Origin: Cytidiella melzeri
Taxonomy: Eukaryota > Basidiomycota > Agaricomycetes > Polyporales > Irpicaceae
Length of the DNA: 12,359 nucleotides
NCBI GenBank assembly: GCA_022592445.1
Contig: JABYQR010000680.1
Location: 1 to 12,359 of the forward strand
Reading direction: 5' to 3'
Positions 1 to 8,821 of the stretch are shown here, one piece after another (the first letter of the stretch is position 1; each line of letters opens with the position of its first letter). The position numbers and the translations under genes were made by a program. The notes beneath the pieces were generated by a model. That model made no database searches. It was not told the DNA's origin and saw only the letters and a list, made by a program, of their open reading frames with translations.

Positions 1-390
1 CATGTGGTGACTTCAGCTGCCAGCCCGCTAGGCAGTACAGAACCCCACATCCCACTCTCTGAATCATCAAGTCAGAGCCCAAACAACCACCACTACCCAG
101 ATTTGGAAGACTTTCCGATTCAGCGCCCAGTAGACCCAAACAACCCCTACAACCTTGACACAAACACCAACCCAAGTAATATCCGGCAAGATTATGAGTC
201 TACCTTAAAGAGACTCCCGGTTGGAACATATAACGATTTGAGGGCTGCAGTCGAGTCCGGAACAACCCAGGGGTCACCGTTTTCGGGCCAGCAAGTGAAA
301 GCGATGAGCAGATGGGTGGCTAATGACAAGAAACCAACCTCAAACAGAGGACCTAAACCAGTTCCAACAACATTCAGTTGGACTAAGTAG
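1..390 (+). CDS. Partial unrecognised reading frame, C-terminal end
   Basis: The frame is open from the first base of the window to a TAG at 388-390, so any start lies to the left; the first ATG (2-4) is in another frame. The roughly 129 visible residues are rich in Ser, Pro, Asn and Thr in the first half, consistent with disorder. The second half is more mixed and contains the stretches YESTLKRLPVGTYNDLR and MSRWVANDKKP. I see no membrane segment, no zinc-binding pattern and no catalytic motif, and I do not recognise the family. It could be the tail of a host protein or a fragment of a transposon protein. The sequence after the stop contains further short open stretches but no convincing continuation. 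Confidence that it is a real gene end is low. Confidence 0.3.
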   Translation, partial: HVVTSAASPLGSTEPHIPLSESSSQSPNNHHYPDLEDFPIQRPVDPNNPYNLDTNTNPSNIRQDYESTLKRLPVGTYNDLRAAVESGTTQGSPFSGQQVKAMSRWVANDKKPTSNRGPKPVPTTFSWTK

Positions 391-1291
391 GGTACATGAG
401 ATAAAGGTGCTGTTGAGCAAGGTGTCATTGTATAAGCTACCAGTAGCTTGAAAGCACTAGTTATGATAGATATGTCCAAGTCATTTTAGAAACAGCACAT
501 GAAACCATAACCACCACCTTGCAAAGAGACCAATGGGAGTCTCACAGGTTGGGCTTGTGCAGCAGACACGGTGTACTTTAAGTCGAGTTACACACAACGC
601 GCCAGCCTCAACACCAGCACCACAAAAGTGCGACAGAAAGAGCCAGCAACGCTGAAGAAGTGCGCCGCAAAATGAACTGAGAAAACAGCGTCAGCAGCTT
701 ATGGACCACAAAGTACAGGCGGGCATACGATATTGCGCCTGAATAATGCAATGTCAATTCGGATGTAGGGCATTGTTAACTCATCAAGTCCAAGATAAAT
801 ATTTATAAAGTAATTTCTAATCCTTATAAATTCATATTGCAAGTCGGACTTTAAACTCATATAACTTTTTTGTTATTTTCCCAATGTACATAGCCATGTT
901 CAAAGCTTTTGTAGCATCTCCTCAACTCGAGTCTCGAACCACACTGTTCAACAAGCGAGTCATGCGCGTGCCCACTAATATTTGCGCTGGGATAATTGCG
1001 CAACGGGGGGCTTCTCGCTCAAAGTCAAAACCTCCCCCAGAACACGTTGTCCGCTTCGCAGCGTGGCACGCACAACAGTATTCACGATTCTCAGTGATGC
1101 AACACCACCATAGCGCGTTCCGTGAACTGCCCTCACGAAGAATGTCGACGGACTTCCAGGATGGTGCAGGGGAATTGTCTACGATATGCTAGGGCTGTGT
1201 CATCTGGGTACGTTGAATCCACTCGAGTTTGGTGGTTGGCGCCCATAACTGAGAACGCTAACAACACGTTGCGTATGAAGTCACTTCAGGG
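391..1291. other. Stretch without a recognisable gene
   Basis: About 900 bases with no convincing gene. The part from 391 to 780 has short open stretches broken by stops. The part from 781 to 880 is AT-rich. The reading frames at 884-1192 and 1122-1502 have no family resemblance, and the second runs across exon 1 and intron 1 of the MARVEL-like gene in another frame, so I treat them as chance. The right end is presumably promoter for that gene. Confidence 0.5.
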
Positions 1292-1298
1292 TATAAAA
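1292..1298 (+). promoter_or_regulatory. TATA box of the MARVEL-like gene
   Basis: TATAAAA stands 68 bases before the ATG at 1366. A start of transcription about 30 bases downstream would fall in a pyrimidine-rich CTCCCTCACACC tract (1321-1332), leaving a 5' leader of about 40 bases. The position is typical for fungal TATA promoters; no other evidence is available. Confidence 0.55.
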
Positions 1299-1365
1299 AC
1301 CCTCTCGCAACCTGGCTTGACTCCCTCACACCAACCCTCACTACGTCTTTCACGCCTTCCTGACC

Positions 1366-2151
1366 ATGATCACCGTGAATCGCATCCGAATCTTCCTCTA
1401 TATTCTACTGGTGAGCACCGTGACACCAGTTTGTGCGAAGGTTGTCATCCCCTGAATCACGAACTTTGTAGTGGCTGTTCTCTGCTGTCTTGCTCGGCTT
1501 GACGGCCGCCCGCATCCACTACACGTTACATATCCCGTTAGGTGACCCTCTCAACGGAGGTGCCGACTTTTATGGTGAGTGCTCACAGGTTTCATCGGGG
1601 GTTGTGCGTTGACAATCCCAATACCACAGACCCTATCGTCGCCGAGCTTCTTGCCTCCGCTGCACTGACTCTGCTTTGGGCACCATGGGTGTAAGTTTCA
1701 CAATCAATGATGTCTGTAAAGTTCCCCTCCACTCACACGTTTTCTTGTAGCATTCATGTTATCGCAAGGACCTCCGAGTACGGCTGGGTATCCACCTTCG
1801 CAGGTGAAACCGTCGTCCTCTTCATCCTCTTCGTGATGTGGCTGGTCGGTGCTGCGAAGGCAACCGTAAGTGTGACCACTATTCGCGCTGAGTTTTGCTC
1901 ATTCACGCTGACACAAAACATTACCATAGTCCTTCTGGGGTGACCTCTCCTGGTGCCACCAATTCAAGCCATGCCGTATCCTCACCGTCTTGGTCGCTTT
2001 TTCATGGATGGGTTTCATCTTGATCTTCACCTTGCTCCTCACCAGCCTCATGTTCGCTATTGCCAACCGTGCGTTCAGGCAGCAGCTTCATGGGCGCTAT
2101 GATCCTCGTGCAAGCGGGTACGGCCCCACCATGACTCAACGTCGTGTGTGA
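1366..2151 (+). CDS. Four-helix MARVEL-like membrane protein, five exons
   Basis: Exons by eye are 1366-1410, 1472-1574, 1630-1690, 1751-1865 and 1930-2151. All introns are GT-AG, 55-64 nt long, and keep one frame to give 181 residues. Four hydrophobic segments lie near residues 8-30, 51-74, 84-106 and 125-155. Between helices 1 and 2 is a loop with GDPLNGGADFYDP, and helix 1 ends in LGLTAARIHYTLH. This layout, with short ends and four helices, fits the MARVEL-type membrane proteins common in basidiomycetes, which are thought to associate with membrane microdomains and trafficking; the exact role here is unknown. The C-terminal tail is basic and about 25 residues long. The gene has its own TATA box and converges on the ferroportin gene 314 bases away. 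The family call rests on topology and remembered resemblance, not on a profile search. Confidence 0.8.
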
Positions 2152-2465
2152 TGGTGACCTTCACCTGCGAGAGGATGTGAAAGCCCCGCAGTTATGAGCG
2201 GTGGATGTGAGATGATCTTTTGTTCACAGTTTGGTTTTCATCTCAATGTCTAAGGATGTTTAGCCCAAACGTTCACTGTATCTCTTTTCCTGCATAGTAT
2301 TTCCGTTGATCCATGTAACTATATCGTGCTTTGTCGACTGTAATACACGCCGTCGTCGGAATACCTCCGTAATCCGTCTTCTATGAGACAGCAGCTATCC
2401 GCATTCTATTGATATCATACCGACCCAGGCTCTACGCAGCAAACAGCCAAATGGTAGCGGCACAT
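2152..2465. other. Convergent intergenic region
   Basis: This 314-base gap separates the 3' ends of two genes that face each other, so it must hold both 3' untranslated regions. I see no strong AATAAA on either strand and no further gene; fungal polyadenylation signals are often degenerate. Confidence 0.5.
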
Positions 2466-4403
2466 TCACAAGATCTTCTTCAACCACTCCATCCTAACCG
2501 GCAAATGCGCAATATGCCCCCTCTCCTTCTTCACGTACACCATGTACACCAACGCCCCCGCCGAAACGCTCACAAACGACACCAACGCGGCCCACCGAAA
2601 TTGGAAGGGCTCCCAGAGGATCATCGTCATGACGAACTTTGCAAGGTCAGCAACACTCTGCATCGTATATTGCAGCGCGGTGAGGGTGTTGCGACGGGGG
2701 TGCTGGTCGAGGGCAGTTTGGAGTTGCTTGGTTTGGATGAGGTCGAAGGACCAGAGTCCAATTCGGGAGAGTGCCATGCCTGTAAAGAGAAGCACAATTG
2801 TCGCACGCCATCACATCATTATTCATTCAATCATTCGTGCGGGTTCAATTTGGAGTAAGGGCAGGACGTACCGCCGAAGAGAAGTATAGTTCCGAAGACG
2901 CCGAGAGTTGAGCTTTTCGGTGCACCGATAGTCAAAGTGCGCGGTGCGAAGACGTAGAACGAGACGATAACCGGGATCAGAGTCAGGACCATCGACCTAA
3001 CCATAAACGTGAGTGTGCTTGGGGTCGGTGGTCTACCGCGTGTGTCTTGCACGAGGGCTTACCAGATACTCCAGCTTCCAGCTCTGACAGACCCAATCTT
3101 TTGTTCCAGCGGCAAAGCCAGGGCGGTTCCCAAAAGCCCTGTGATGACGCACAGTCCACGCATCTCGGCGATAAAGTCGTCAGAGTATGAAATTGTCTTG
3201 AGGTATCCTACCATGATGCCGTCGAAGCTAAGGACAGTTCATTGTCAGTGATCGTTTCCCGGTCATGCGAACTAGAGATGTTGATACTCACGATAACACC
3301 GTGAGGTATAGCAGAGAGATGGACAGCGAAGAGAAGAAGATCGGCAGGCGGACAAGCTCCTTCCAGTCTGGAAGGCTCAGCAGGCGTTCGATGTAGTTCG
3401 CCGATTGAGCAGTAGGGACTTCGGGTGTCAGTTCCTCGACAACATCGCCAACCTCTGCCTCCGACGCTTGCCGTATGTTCTGCGCAATCTCCAGCATAGG
3501 AAAACGCTTGTACACTACTCCGATCCAGTATAGCTCAAAAACTAGTGTGACTACGGTGACGAACGCCAGGATATTCACGGAGAACATCTTGTACTCGGCT
3601 CTTCCTGCGTCCGTGCGATCGAGCGAGACTGTGAGGAATGAGACGAAGAGTGGAGCACAGAGCTTGCACAGGAGGTTGATCTGGCGAAGGTAGGTATTAA
3701 GCCTAGAGAGTTTTGTGGAAAAGAATGGCCCCTGGGCGATGCACGTTGCCCAGTCACGCTCGACAGCTATAGAGATGCTCGTGTTGGAGAGGTGCAAGAC
3801 GCATGCCGAGGCTATCAAGCAGAGGAAGGCGGGAGTAGCAATCGTGCTTCTTGTTGGACCTTTGATGTAACGACGACTGTAGAGTCTGAATGGGTTGGTT
3901 CCTTCGGTTGGCTCGGAAAGCATAACCATGAACGAGATGTAGGCCAGAAGCGCTGAAATCTTCTGCACTGTGATGGCTGTGCGGACGAGGTGCAGTTTGC
4001 TGTACTTGTCAACTAGGGAGCCTGCCCATCGAGAAAAGAGAATTCCAGTGGCTGGTTTGCGATCGTTAGAGTCCGCGACGGACGTCGATAAGAAGAAGTT
4101 GTTGACCTGTCATAGAAAAACCCAGGATAGACGACGGGAGCAAGGTATCCTTGAAGTAGACGATGAGGTACAAGTACAGCGCGAACTCTGCAGTCCGTAC
4201 GCCCCATGCACTGCAGATGTTGTTCAGTGTAACAATACGTGCGCGCAAAGAAATGAGTGGAATTACCTTGACAGATGCTGCACCAGGAGACAGCCTAGTC
4301 CCACTCGATCGAAGCGAGAAGAATCCACAGCCTCTTGGTCTATTTCCTCGCCATTCTGCTCGGATAGAAGAGGTCGCGTAGGGTCAGTTTCACTCTGGCT
4401 CAT
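2466..4403 (-). CDS. Ferroportin (SLC40 family) metal exporter, six exons
   Basis: Minus-strand exons are 4403-4267, 4210-4107, 4051-3292, 3227-3063, 2996-2872 and 2779-2466. Introns of 56, 55, 64, 66 and 92 nt are all GT-AG and keep frame, giving 534 residues, a usual ferroportin length. The N-terminus (MSQSETDPTRPLLSEQNG) is acidic and precedes helix 1 with SAWGVRTAEF. Helix 2 leads to LVDKYSKLHLVRT, a cytosolic loop typical of the family. VERDWAT, then LNTYLRQINLLCKLCAPLF, then VLSFDGIMVGYL follow in the order seen in SLC40 proteins. The fold is a 12-helix MFS-like exporter moving ferrous iron or related metals out of the cytosol, at the plasma or vacuolar membrane. I chose ATG 4403 because the upstream in-frame ATG at 4538 would add 45 low-complexity residues. 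Several metal-ligand residues of the human protein are not conserved (see findings). Confidence 0.9.
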
Positions 4404-4643
4404 GCTTCTAAACTTTTGAGGGGTTGTGGTGGTTCTGGTGATTGTACGACTCTTCTGTGGGGGAGCAGCGATAAGAATTTTGGCGGAGCGCGAGTAATGC
4501 GGCCTAACATCACCTGGAGAGCACTCATCCGGGGACATAAAAAAAATAAGCTACATATCGCCCGAGGATGACTTTTACTTCACGTCTGTGTAACTTTGGT
4601 GTAATTGGACATGGACATGGTCATGCGTTAAAATCTAATCCCC
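4404..4643. other. Upstream region of the ferroportin gene
   Basis: This region lies between the ferroportin start and the retroposed insertion. It contains an A-rich run (4538-4548) and a short repeated ACATGG motif near 4610-4621. It presumably holds the ferroportin promoter. I saw no clear TATA box and did not find a GATA-type iron-regulator site that I would defend. Confidence 0.4.
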
Positions 4644-4658
4644 GACTGATGCGTATGC
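4644..4658 (+). repeat. Left target-site duplication of the retroposed insertion
   Basis: GACTGATGCGTATGC is identical to 5536-5550. The two copies bound the inserted sequence, and the right copy directly follows the poly(A) run. Confidence 0.85.
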
Positions 4659-5180
4659 CATCCCTTCTTGGACCTGTACCACCACCACCTCATTAGGCGC
4701 TGGAGCCGATGAGCCATACTATACCGAACACCTACCACTAATCTCATTCGCGATGCACTTCTTTCATTGCTCTCCAATCCAATCCTACATGTCCAAGCCG
4801 GCAGAGGCAGTCAATCCCTCTGGATTGAGCCGGATCTCCTGCCTCACTTGTCATCCCTGGGTGGATTGACAATTCCGACCAACTCAACCTGTTCATTCCC
4901 CCCCTCGACAACCCTCTTGTGCAGCGCTTCGCAGCATAGTCCAAACTCACCATCCCTCTGCTTCGCGCAGAGCTGTCCGACGTGGAAGTGCGGGATGCAC
5001 TCTGGAGACCAGGTCCGGTGTTGGGAAGGCCACAGGCCGATCAACGACGTACACCCACACGGCAGGCCTGTGAGCAGATGTGCAGCATTATTTTGCAGGG
5101 AGGAAGCCCAATGGCGGTCATGGCTGGCGAAGGGTAGGGCGTCAACGGTGGAAGTTGGGATGCTGAGGAGTTTTGGTTGA
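4659..5180 (+). pseudogene. Decayed coding remnant inside the retroposed insertion
   Basis: One frame is open from 4707 to a TGA at about 5181 and begins with LIRDALLSLLSNPILHVQAG. In the middle (about 4865-5090) a second frame reads more like protein, with FIPPLDNPLVQRFAA, then after a stop RAELSDVEVRDALW. The first frame again looks protein-like at the end (EEAQWRSWLAKGRASTVEVG). A switch of frame out and back would explain this, which points to a damaged copy. I do not recognise the protein. Because of the nearby poly(A) and duplications, the likely source is an mRNA or retroelement RNA from elsewhere in the genome. An ordinary single-frame gene of about 137 codons is possible but less likely. 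Confidence 0.35.
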
Positions 5181-5535
5181 AGAAGACAGGGCACTCGTTT
5201 CAAGCCTCTCTCTGAGGGAGAGTTCATTTTCTATCCCCCCCGACTACTCTGAAGCTCACAGGATGAGCTACTGCTCTCCTGATGGGATTACACGCATCTA
5301 ACCGACCCCCTCACAAAGGGTTATGGCAAGCACCTGGCATCGTTACCCAAGTGGGAGACTCTGGTCACGCTCTATTCGCACACCACTGAGGGGAGGAGGT
5401 GTCCTTATCCAATCCACGTTGCTTATGCGGTGTGATGGTTCGTAGTTAGCTCTAGTGGTGTATGTTCGGCTGTCGTGCGCCCCTGGCTTTTGCTGGCGCC
5501 TTTCAATATTTATTGGAAAAAAAAAAAAAAAAAAA
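4659..5535 (+). mobile_element. Retroposed insertion with poly(A) tail (processed copy or truncated non-LTR element)
   Basis: The 877-base insert ends in 19 consecutive A (5517-5535) and lies between perfect 15-bp direct repeats. These are the marks of target-primed reverse transcription by LINE-type machinery. The poly(A) at the right shows that the source RNA reads along the plus strand. No reverse transcriptase or endonuclease motif is visible, so this is either a processed retrocopy of a cellular mRNA or a 5'-truncated or non-autonomous non-LTR element. Coding-like material fills roughly 4659-5180. The last 340 bases look like a 3' untranslated region, with AATATTTATTGG just before the tail. 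The perfect duplications and unbroken A-run argue for a fairly recent insertion. Confidence 0.75.
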
Positions 5536-5550
5536 GACTGATGCGTATGC
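5536..5550 (+). repeat. Right target-site duplication of the retroposed insertion
   Basis: This is the second perfect copy of GACTGATGCGTATGC. It starts at the first base after the A-run. Removing 4659-5550 would restore an uninterrupted target sequence. Confidence 0.85.
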
Positions 5551-6007
5551 AATGTATTTTGAATGTCCGGCGGGACGGCACGATGTTATTCTAGTGCCGA
5601 CTGGTACTGCACGTGCACTTGCCGGTACTCACTTACGGGTTGCGCTCAGCTTTCATTTGACAGTCTTGAGTTCACCATGATATTTGTGGTCACTTGTAAG
5701 CCTCAGAGCTTCACATGCCAAGCGCGAGCTCCCATCGTGCATGAGTGCTGCACACCGAAGAGTTAGCTTCCCACATCCACGCTCCTGCCCCCAGTCAGTC
5801 GCTGGCTACACTTTGACTTCATCTCATCAGGCCATCTCGTACCTTGTTGCATATATAGCTCGAAGCAGAGCTGAGTCTTCCACGATTCTCTGATTCCGCA
5901 GCTCATCCAGCGGGACGCCGGAAATCGTGTTACTTTTCAGAGTCGCTGATCTGTGGACCTCGTTCACATGCCATGTTCACCCTGGCTAGATCACTTGCCG
6001 GACGGGC
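5551..6007. other. Upstream region of the single-pass membrane protein gene
   Basis: There is no convincing gene here. Several open frames of 60-70 codons overlap each other but have no recognisable content. The region holds the TATA-like site at 5852 and presumably the promoter of the downstream gene. Confidence 0.45.
5852..5857 (+). promoter_or_regulatory. Candidate TATA box
   Basis: TATATA occurs in the context GCATATATAGCTCG. If used, transcription would start near 5885 and give a leader of about 250 bases carrying the upstream reading frame at 6008-6109. The distance to the ATG is long, so a closer TATA-less start is an alternative. Confidence 0.35.
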
Positions 6008-6109
6008 ATGAACCAACTTCCAAGATGGCGTAGTCAGCTACGGGAGAATTACTCGCAGCCTCCGCCTCTTACTCCTGGTCTACCACCTTCAGCACGTAGG
6101 GCGTCGTGA
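6008..6109 (+). other. Upstream reading frame in the leader
   Basis: ATG at 6008 opens 33 codons (MNQLPRWRSQLRENYSQPPP and on) ending in TGA at 6107-6109, only 27 bases before the main ATG and in the same frame. If the transcript includes it, it could reduce initiation at the main start. It could instead be an upstream exon whose splicing I cannot see. Confidence 0.35.
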
Positions 6110-6136
6110 CTGTCCCAAGCGCATGAATCGGACAAC

Positions 6137-7044
6137 ATGTCCAGTGTCTCGCCCTCACCGACATCAGCCGCTCCTGTGGGATCTAGTGGACAGCCTGATC
6201 CAAATGGTCCAAGTAACACCAACCCTCTCATATCCTCTCAGGTTGCGCTGTATTGTGAGCACAGTCTTATCGGTCGGGTTTGGACCCTTAGTTGACGCCT
6301 CGTTCTTGCAATCGTACAGTGTACACATTTCTCGGTGAGTGAGCACTCGATAACTGTTCAACTTCTTCACTCACGAGGTCTATTGCAGTGACACTCGTTG
6401 TTTTGTTCGCACTTTCGGCTGCGATCATTGCTCGCTCATGTGTGCTCCGTCGTCGACATCGTCAGAGAATGGAGGAGGCAGTGAGGAGGGGGACGTATGT
6501 CCCGTCTATACCACAGAAATGGAAATTGGGGACAAAACCAGCCGTGCACGACGTACATCTTGGTCGCAGAGAGGAAAAGAATGATACGAGTCTATGGTCG
6601 TGGCACGAGATAATGGTGCGTACTCTCACATGGACTACGTGAGTAAAGTCAATTGACACATTGCAGCCTGTGGCGGCGACGCTTACTTGCTCGTCCACGC
6701 TCGCTGCAAATCCTTCTACCCCACACTCGCTTACACCGCCCTCATCCACGTCTGTCAACATTATTGACTGGATCCGGCCACACCTACTTCGTCAGGACAA
6801 GCATCAAAGCTCCGCTACGTCAACAGATGGGCTTGATGATATGCTGGAGTCGAAGCATGCCCCGCTCCCAACCGCACTAGTCACAGTTCTCGTTGCTATG
6901 CCCACTCTCCCTGAGATGCGGGAAAAGCTCGCACGACGGCACGAAACCCGATACTCAAGCGAAAAGGACGACAAGGTACCAGAACTACCTCATCTGGAGT
7001 TTGGAATCGCGGAAGTTGGGATGGGGGGAAACCTGATGATGTAG
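6137..7044 (+). CDS. Single-pass membrane protein of unknown function, four exons with a 15-nt micro-exon
   Basis: Exons are 6137-6254, 6320-6334, 6389-6615 and 6667-7044; introns of 65, 54 and 51 nt are all GT-AG. The product has 245 residues. Residues 1-35 are rich in Ser, Pro and Asn. One membrane helix (about 38-59) is assembled from three exons (VALY, then LYTFL, then VTLVVLFALSAAIIA) and is followed at once by the basic stop-transfer sequence RSCVLRRRHRQR. The cytosolic part contains GTKPAVHDVHL and WHEIMPVAATL, a Ser/Thr/Pro-rich segment, VTVLVAMPTLPEM and, near the end, ELPHLEFGIAEVG. I recall this order (Ser-rich end, one helix, LRRR, GxKP...WxxIMP, LEFGIA) from uncharacterised small basidiomycete proteins, but no function is known to me. 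The order of charges suggests an outside N-terminus and a cytosolic C-terminus. Start choice: first ATG in frame after the TGA at 6107. Confidence 0.78.
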
Positions 7045-7508
7045 GTGCTCGATGTACCGCGGTATGCTATTGGTTTCTGGTGAGTCACAATTTCGGGACA
7101 TTATTGTTGAGACATTGAAACACTCACATGCTCGTATGTTAGTACAACTACTACACCCCCAGGAGTCCGGCTGTAAGCTTATGCAGAAGTTGTGAGTTTG
7201 TGAATGCCACAAAACGCAAATACTCTGCAAATTGAGTTCCCATACGCCGAAGGTATGCCGACTGTATTGTCGAGACGTTCAACTTGACTTTGAGGCACTG
7301 ATACGCGAGTGTCGTGCGTGTCTTAGCTTCACTTGAATCCCGGTTTTACATCTGCTTTTGGTGAGGATTTGTAGACTTCATTCATCGTTGTCAGGATGAA
7401 GGTCCTTGACAGGTGGAAAATGCTCCATGGACCATGAGTGACATTGCAGGCTGGGGACCACACAGCACGAGACACGAGTGACGATCTTCAATAAACTAAT
7501 CTAATCTA
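7045..7508. other. Intergenic region, 3' side of the membrane protein gene
   Basis: I see no gene here. An AATAAA at 7490-7495 could serve as a polyadenylation signal but is far from the stop codon. A short CTAAT repeat (7496-7505) leads into the TA at 7507-7508 where the Tc1-type element begins. Confidence 0.45.
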
Positions 7509-7534
7509 CAGTAGCGGCAAAAAGTCTTGCGACA
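7509..7534 (+). repeat. Left terminal inverted repeat of the Tc1-type element
   Basis: The stretch begins CAGTAGCGGCAAAAAGTCTT, preceded by TA at 7507-7508. CAGT followed by a short run of A is common at Tc1 ends. The right partner is absent, so the length of the repeat cannot be fixed and the end coordinate is approximate. Confidence 0.6.
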
Positions 7535-7818
7535 CCGCAAGCGCACAACTCTTTGCTCTCCGTTTGAGCTCAACACTGCATATTTTCTTCGATCATTTTT
7601 GACACATTGATTATTACATGTATAAAATATGTCTACAATGAAATCAAAAGAGTCTGTCTCGTATATAATACGTTGTGCACAATCCGCACTGTCGCGACGC
7701 TAGGCGCCCGTCACGCGCACGACCACTATTTGGGTTTGTTTTGTTTTTCGATCTCTCCACTTCACCACTATTGTGCTTTTTTCGATACCACCCACTCTCC
7801 CAACTCTGGACCACACAT

Positions 7819-8688
7819 ATGGTGCAGTGTACCCCTACTAAAAAGGCCCAAATTTGGACTCTGCATAATGAAGGTGTCAGTGTGCCTGACATTTGCAAGA
7901 AAGTCCCCGTCCACTGGTCCACCATCTATCGCACTATCAAAAACCTATCCCACAATCCTGATTTCTATGCAAACAAGCCCAAGGCAGGTTGCCCTTGCGT
8001 TCTACAAGACTGCGGTCTCTAGTCATGCCTCTTTACTCCTGGCACGACAAGAGGCCCGCAACGCTACGGACGTGCAGCGCAAGGCATTCCCACAAGTGGC
8101 TGCCCAAACAATGTGTCACAACCTTGCAAAGATTGGGCTGAAGGGATATGTGCGTCAACAAAAGCCGTTTTCTTTTTGTAGCTCATAAGAAGAAGCGCAA
8201 GTGGTGGGTTGGACATGCAACCAGATGGGGGCAGAAAGAGTGGGGGGTAATGGTGTTCTCAGATGAGTCCAAATTTAATTTATTTAGCTCAGATGGGAGG
8301 GAATACTGCCGAAGAAGACAGGGCGAGGAGTTTTTGGACCGGAATGTGCAGAAAACAGTGAAGCACGGGGGTGGGAGTGTCATGGTGTGGGGATGCATCA
8401 CTTTGAAGGGAAAAGGGAGGCTACACCGCATTGATGGGAAGATGGATGCAAAGCTTTACTGCTCCATCCTATCAGAGTCTCTTCTGGGCACATTGGCAGA
8501 CCAAAATTTGACCTGCCAACAGATCATTTATTTAACAGGACAATGATCCAAAGCACACGTCAAAGCTTGCTACAGCTTGGTTCAAGGAGAACAAGATCAC
8601 TGTATTGCCCTGGCCTCCAAATTTACCAGATATGAATATTCTGGAGAATGTCTGGGACCATCTAGACCGCAAATTACAGGCTTGCAAG
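7819..8688 (+). pseudogene. Tc1-type DD34E transposase pseudogene
   Basis: ATG 7819 starts a helix-turn-helix domain (KKAQIWTLHNEGVSVPDICK, then WSTIYRTIK). The frame breaks near 8005-8022 and continues in a second frame (ARQEARNATDVQRKAF, LAKIGLKGYVR). It breaks again near 8165-8175, continuing as AHKKKRKWW and then FSDESKFNLF, which holds the first catalytic Asp. A third break near 8531-8538 is followed by DNDPKHTS with the second Asp and PDMNILENVWDHLD with the third catalytic residue. Counting from the first Asp of DNDPKH to the Glu of ILE leaves exactly 34 residues, so the catalytic spacing is DD34E. The reading stops after LDRKLQACK. The protein would bind the terminal repeats and cut and paste the element; three frameshifts and a missing C-terminus leave it dead. 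Confidence 0.85.
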
Positions 8689-8821
8689 TGTCATGGATGG
8701 CCTGACTAGCCCTTAATTTTCGCAATTTACCTCTTGTTTTTATCTATAAAACTCCGGGCTGCAGCTCAGTTGCAACCTTTCCTACATAAAACTCCTTTGC
8801 ACGTCTATTAAGCGCCCGTAT

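Larger units (their letters stand above)
7509..8688 (+). mobile_element. Truncated and decayed Tc1-type DNA transposon
   Basis: The left end starts at 7509 with CAGTAGCGGCAAAAAGTC directly after a TA dinucleotide, the target site duplicated by Tc1/mariner elements. The body carries a broken DD34E transposase on the same strand. No matching inverted terminus (a complement of CAGTAGCGG) is found to the right. Similarity to transposase stops at about 8688, where the LTR appears to begin. The missing third helix of the catalytic core and the right terminus are probably on the far side of the retrotransposon, outside the window, or lost. Several frameshifts show the element can no longer move by itself. 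Confidence 0.8.

Noticed and set aside
884..1502. Two overlapping plus-strand frames upstream of the MARVEL-like gene
   Set aside because: They have no recognisable content, and the second runs through exon 1 and an intron of the real gene in another frame.
2409..2889. Plus-strand frames across the ferroportin 3' exons
   Set aside because: They are antisense to exons that join into a clear ferroportin, and their composition is what a mirrored coding region gives.
4404..4538. 45-residue N-terminal extension of ferroportin from ATG 4538
   Set aside because: It is low-complexity, includes a region expected to be promoter or leader, and the MSQSE start already gives the usual family length.
6162..6370. 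Direct splice after CTCTCAG (donor at 6241) for exon 1 of the membrane protein gene
   Set aside because: GTTGCG is a weak donor and gives the wrong phase for the micro-exon. The donor GTGAGC at 6255 keeps frame and completes the membrane helix.
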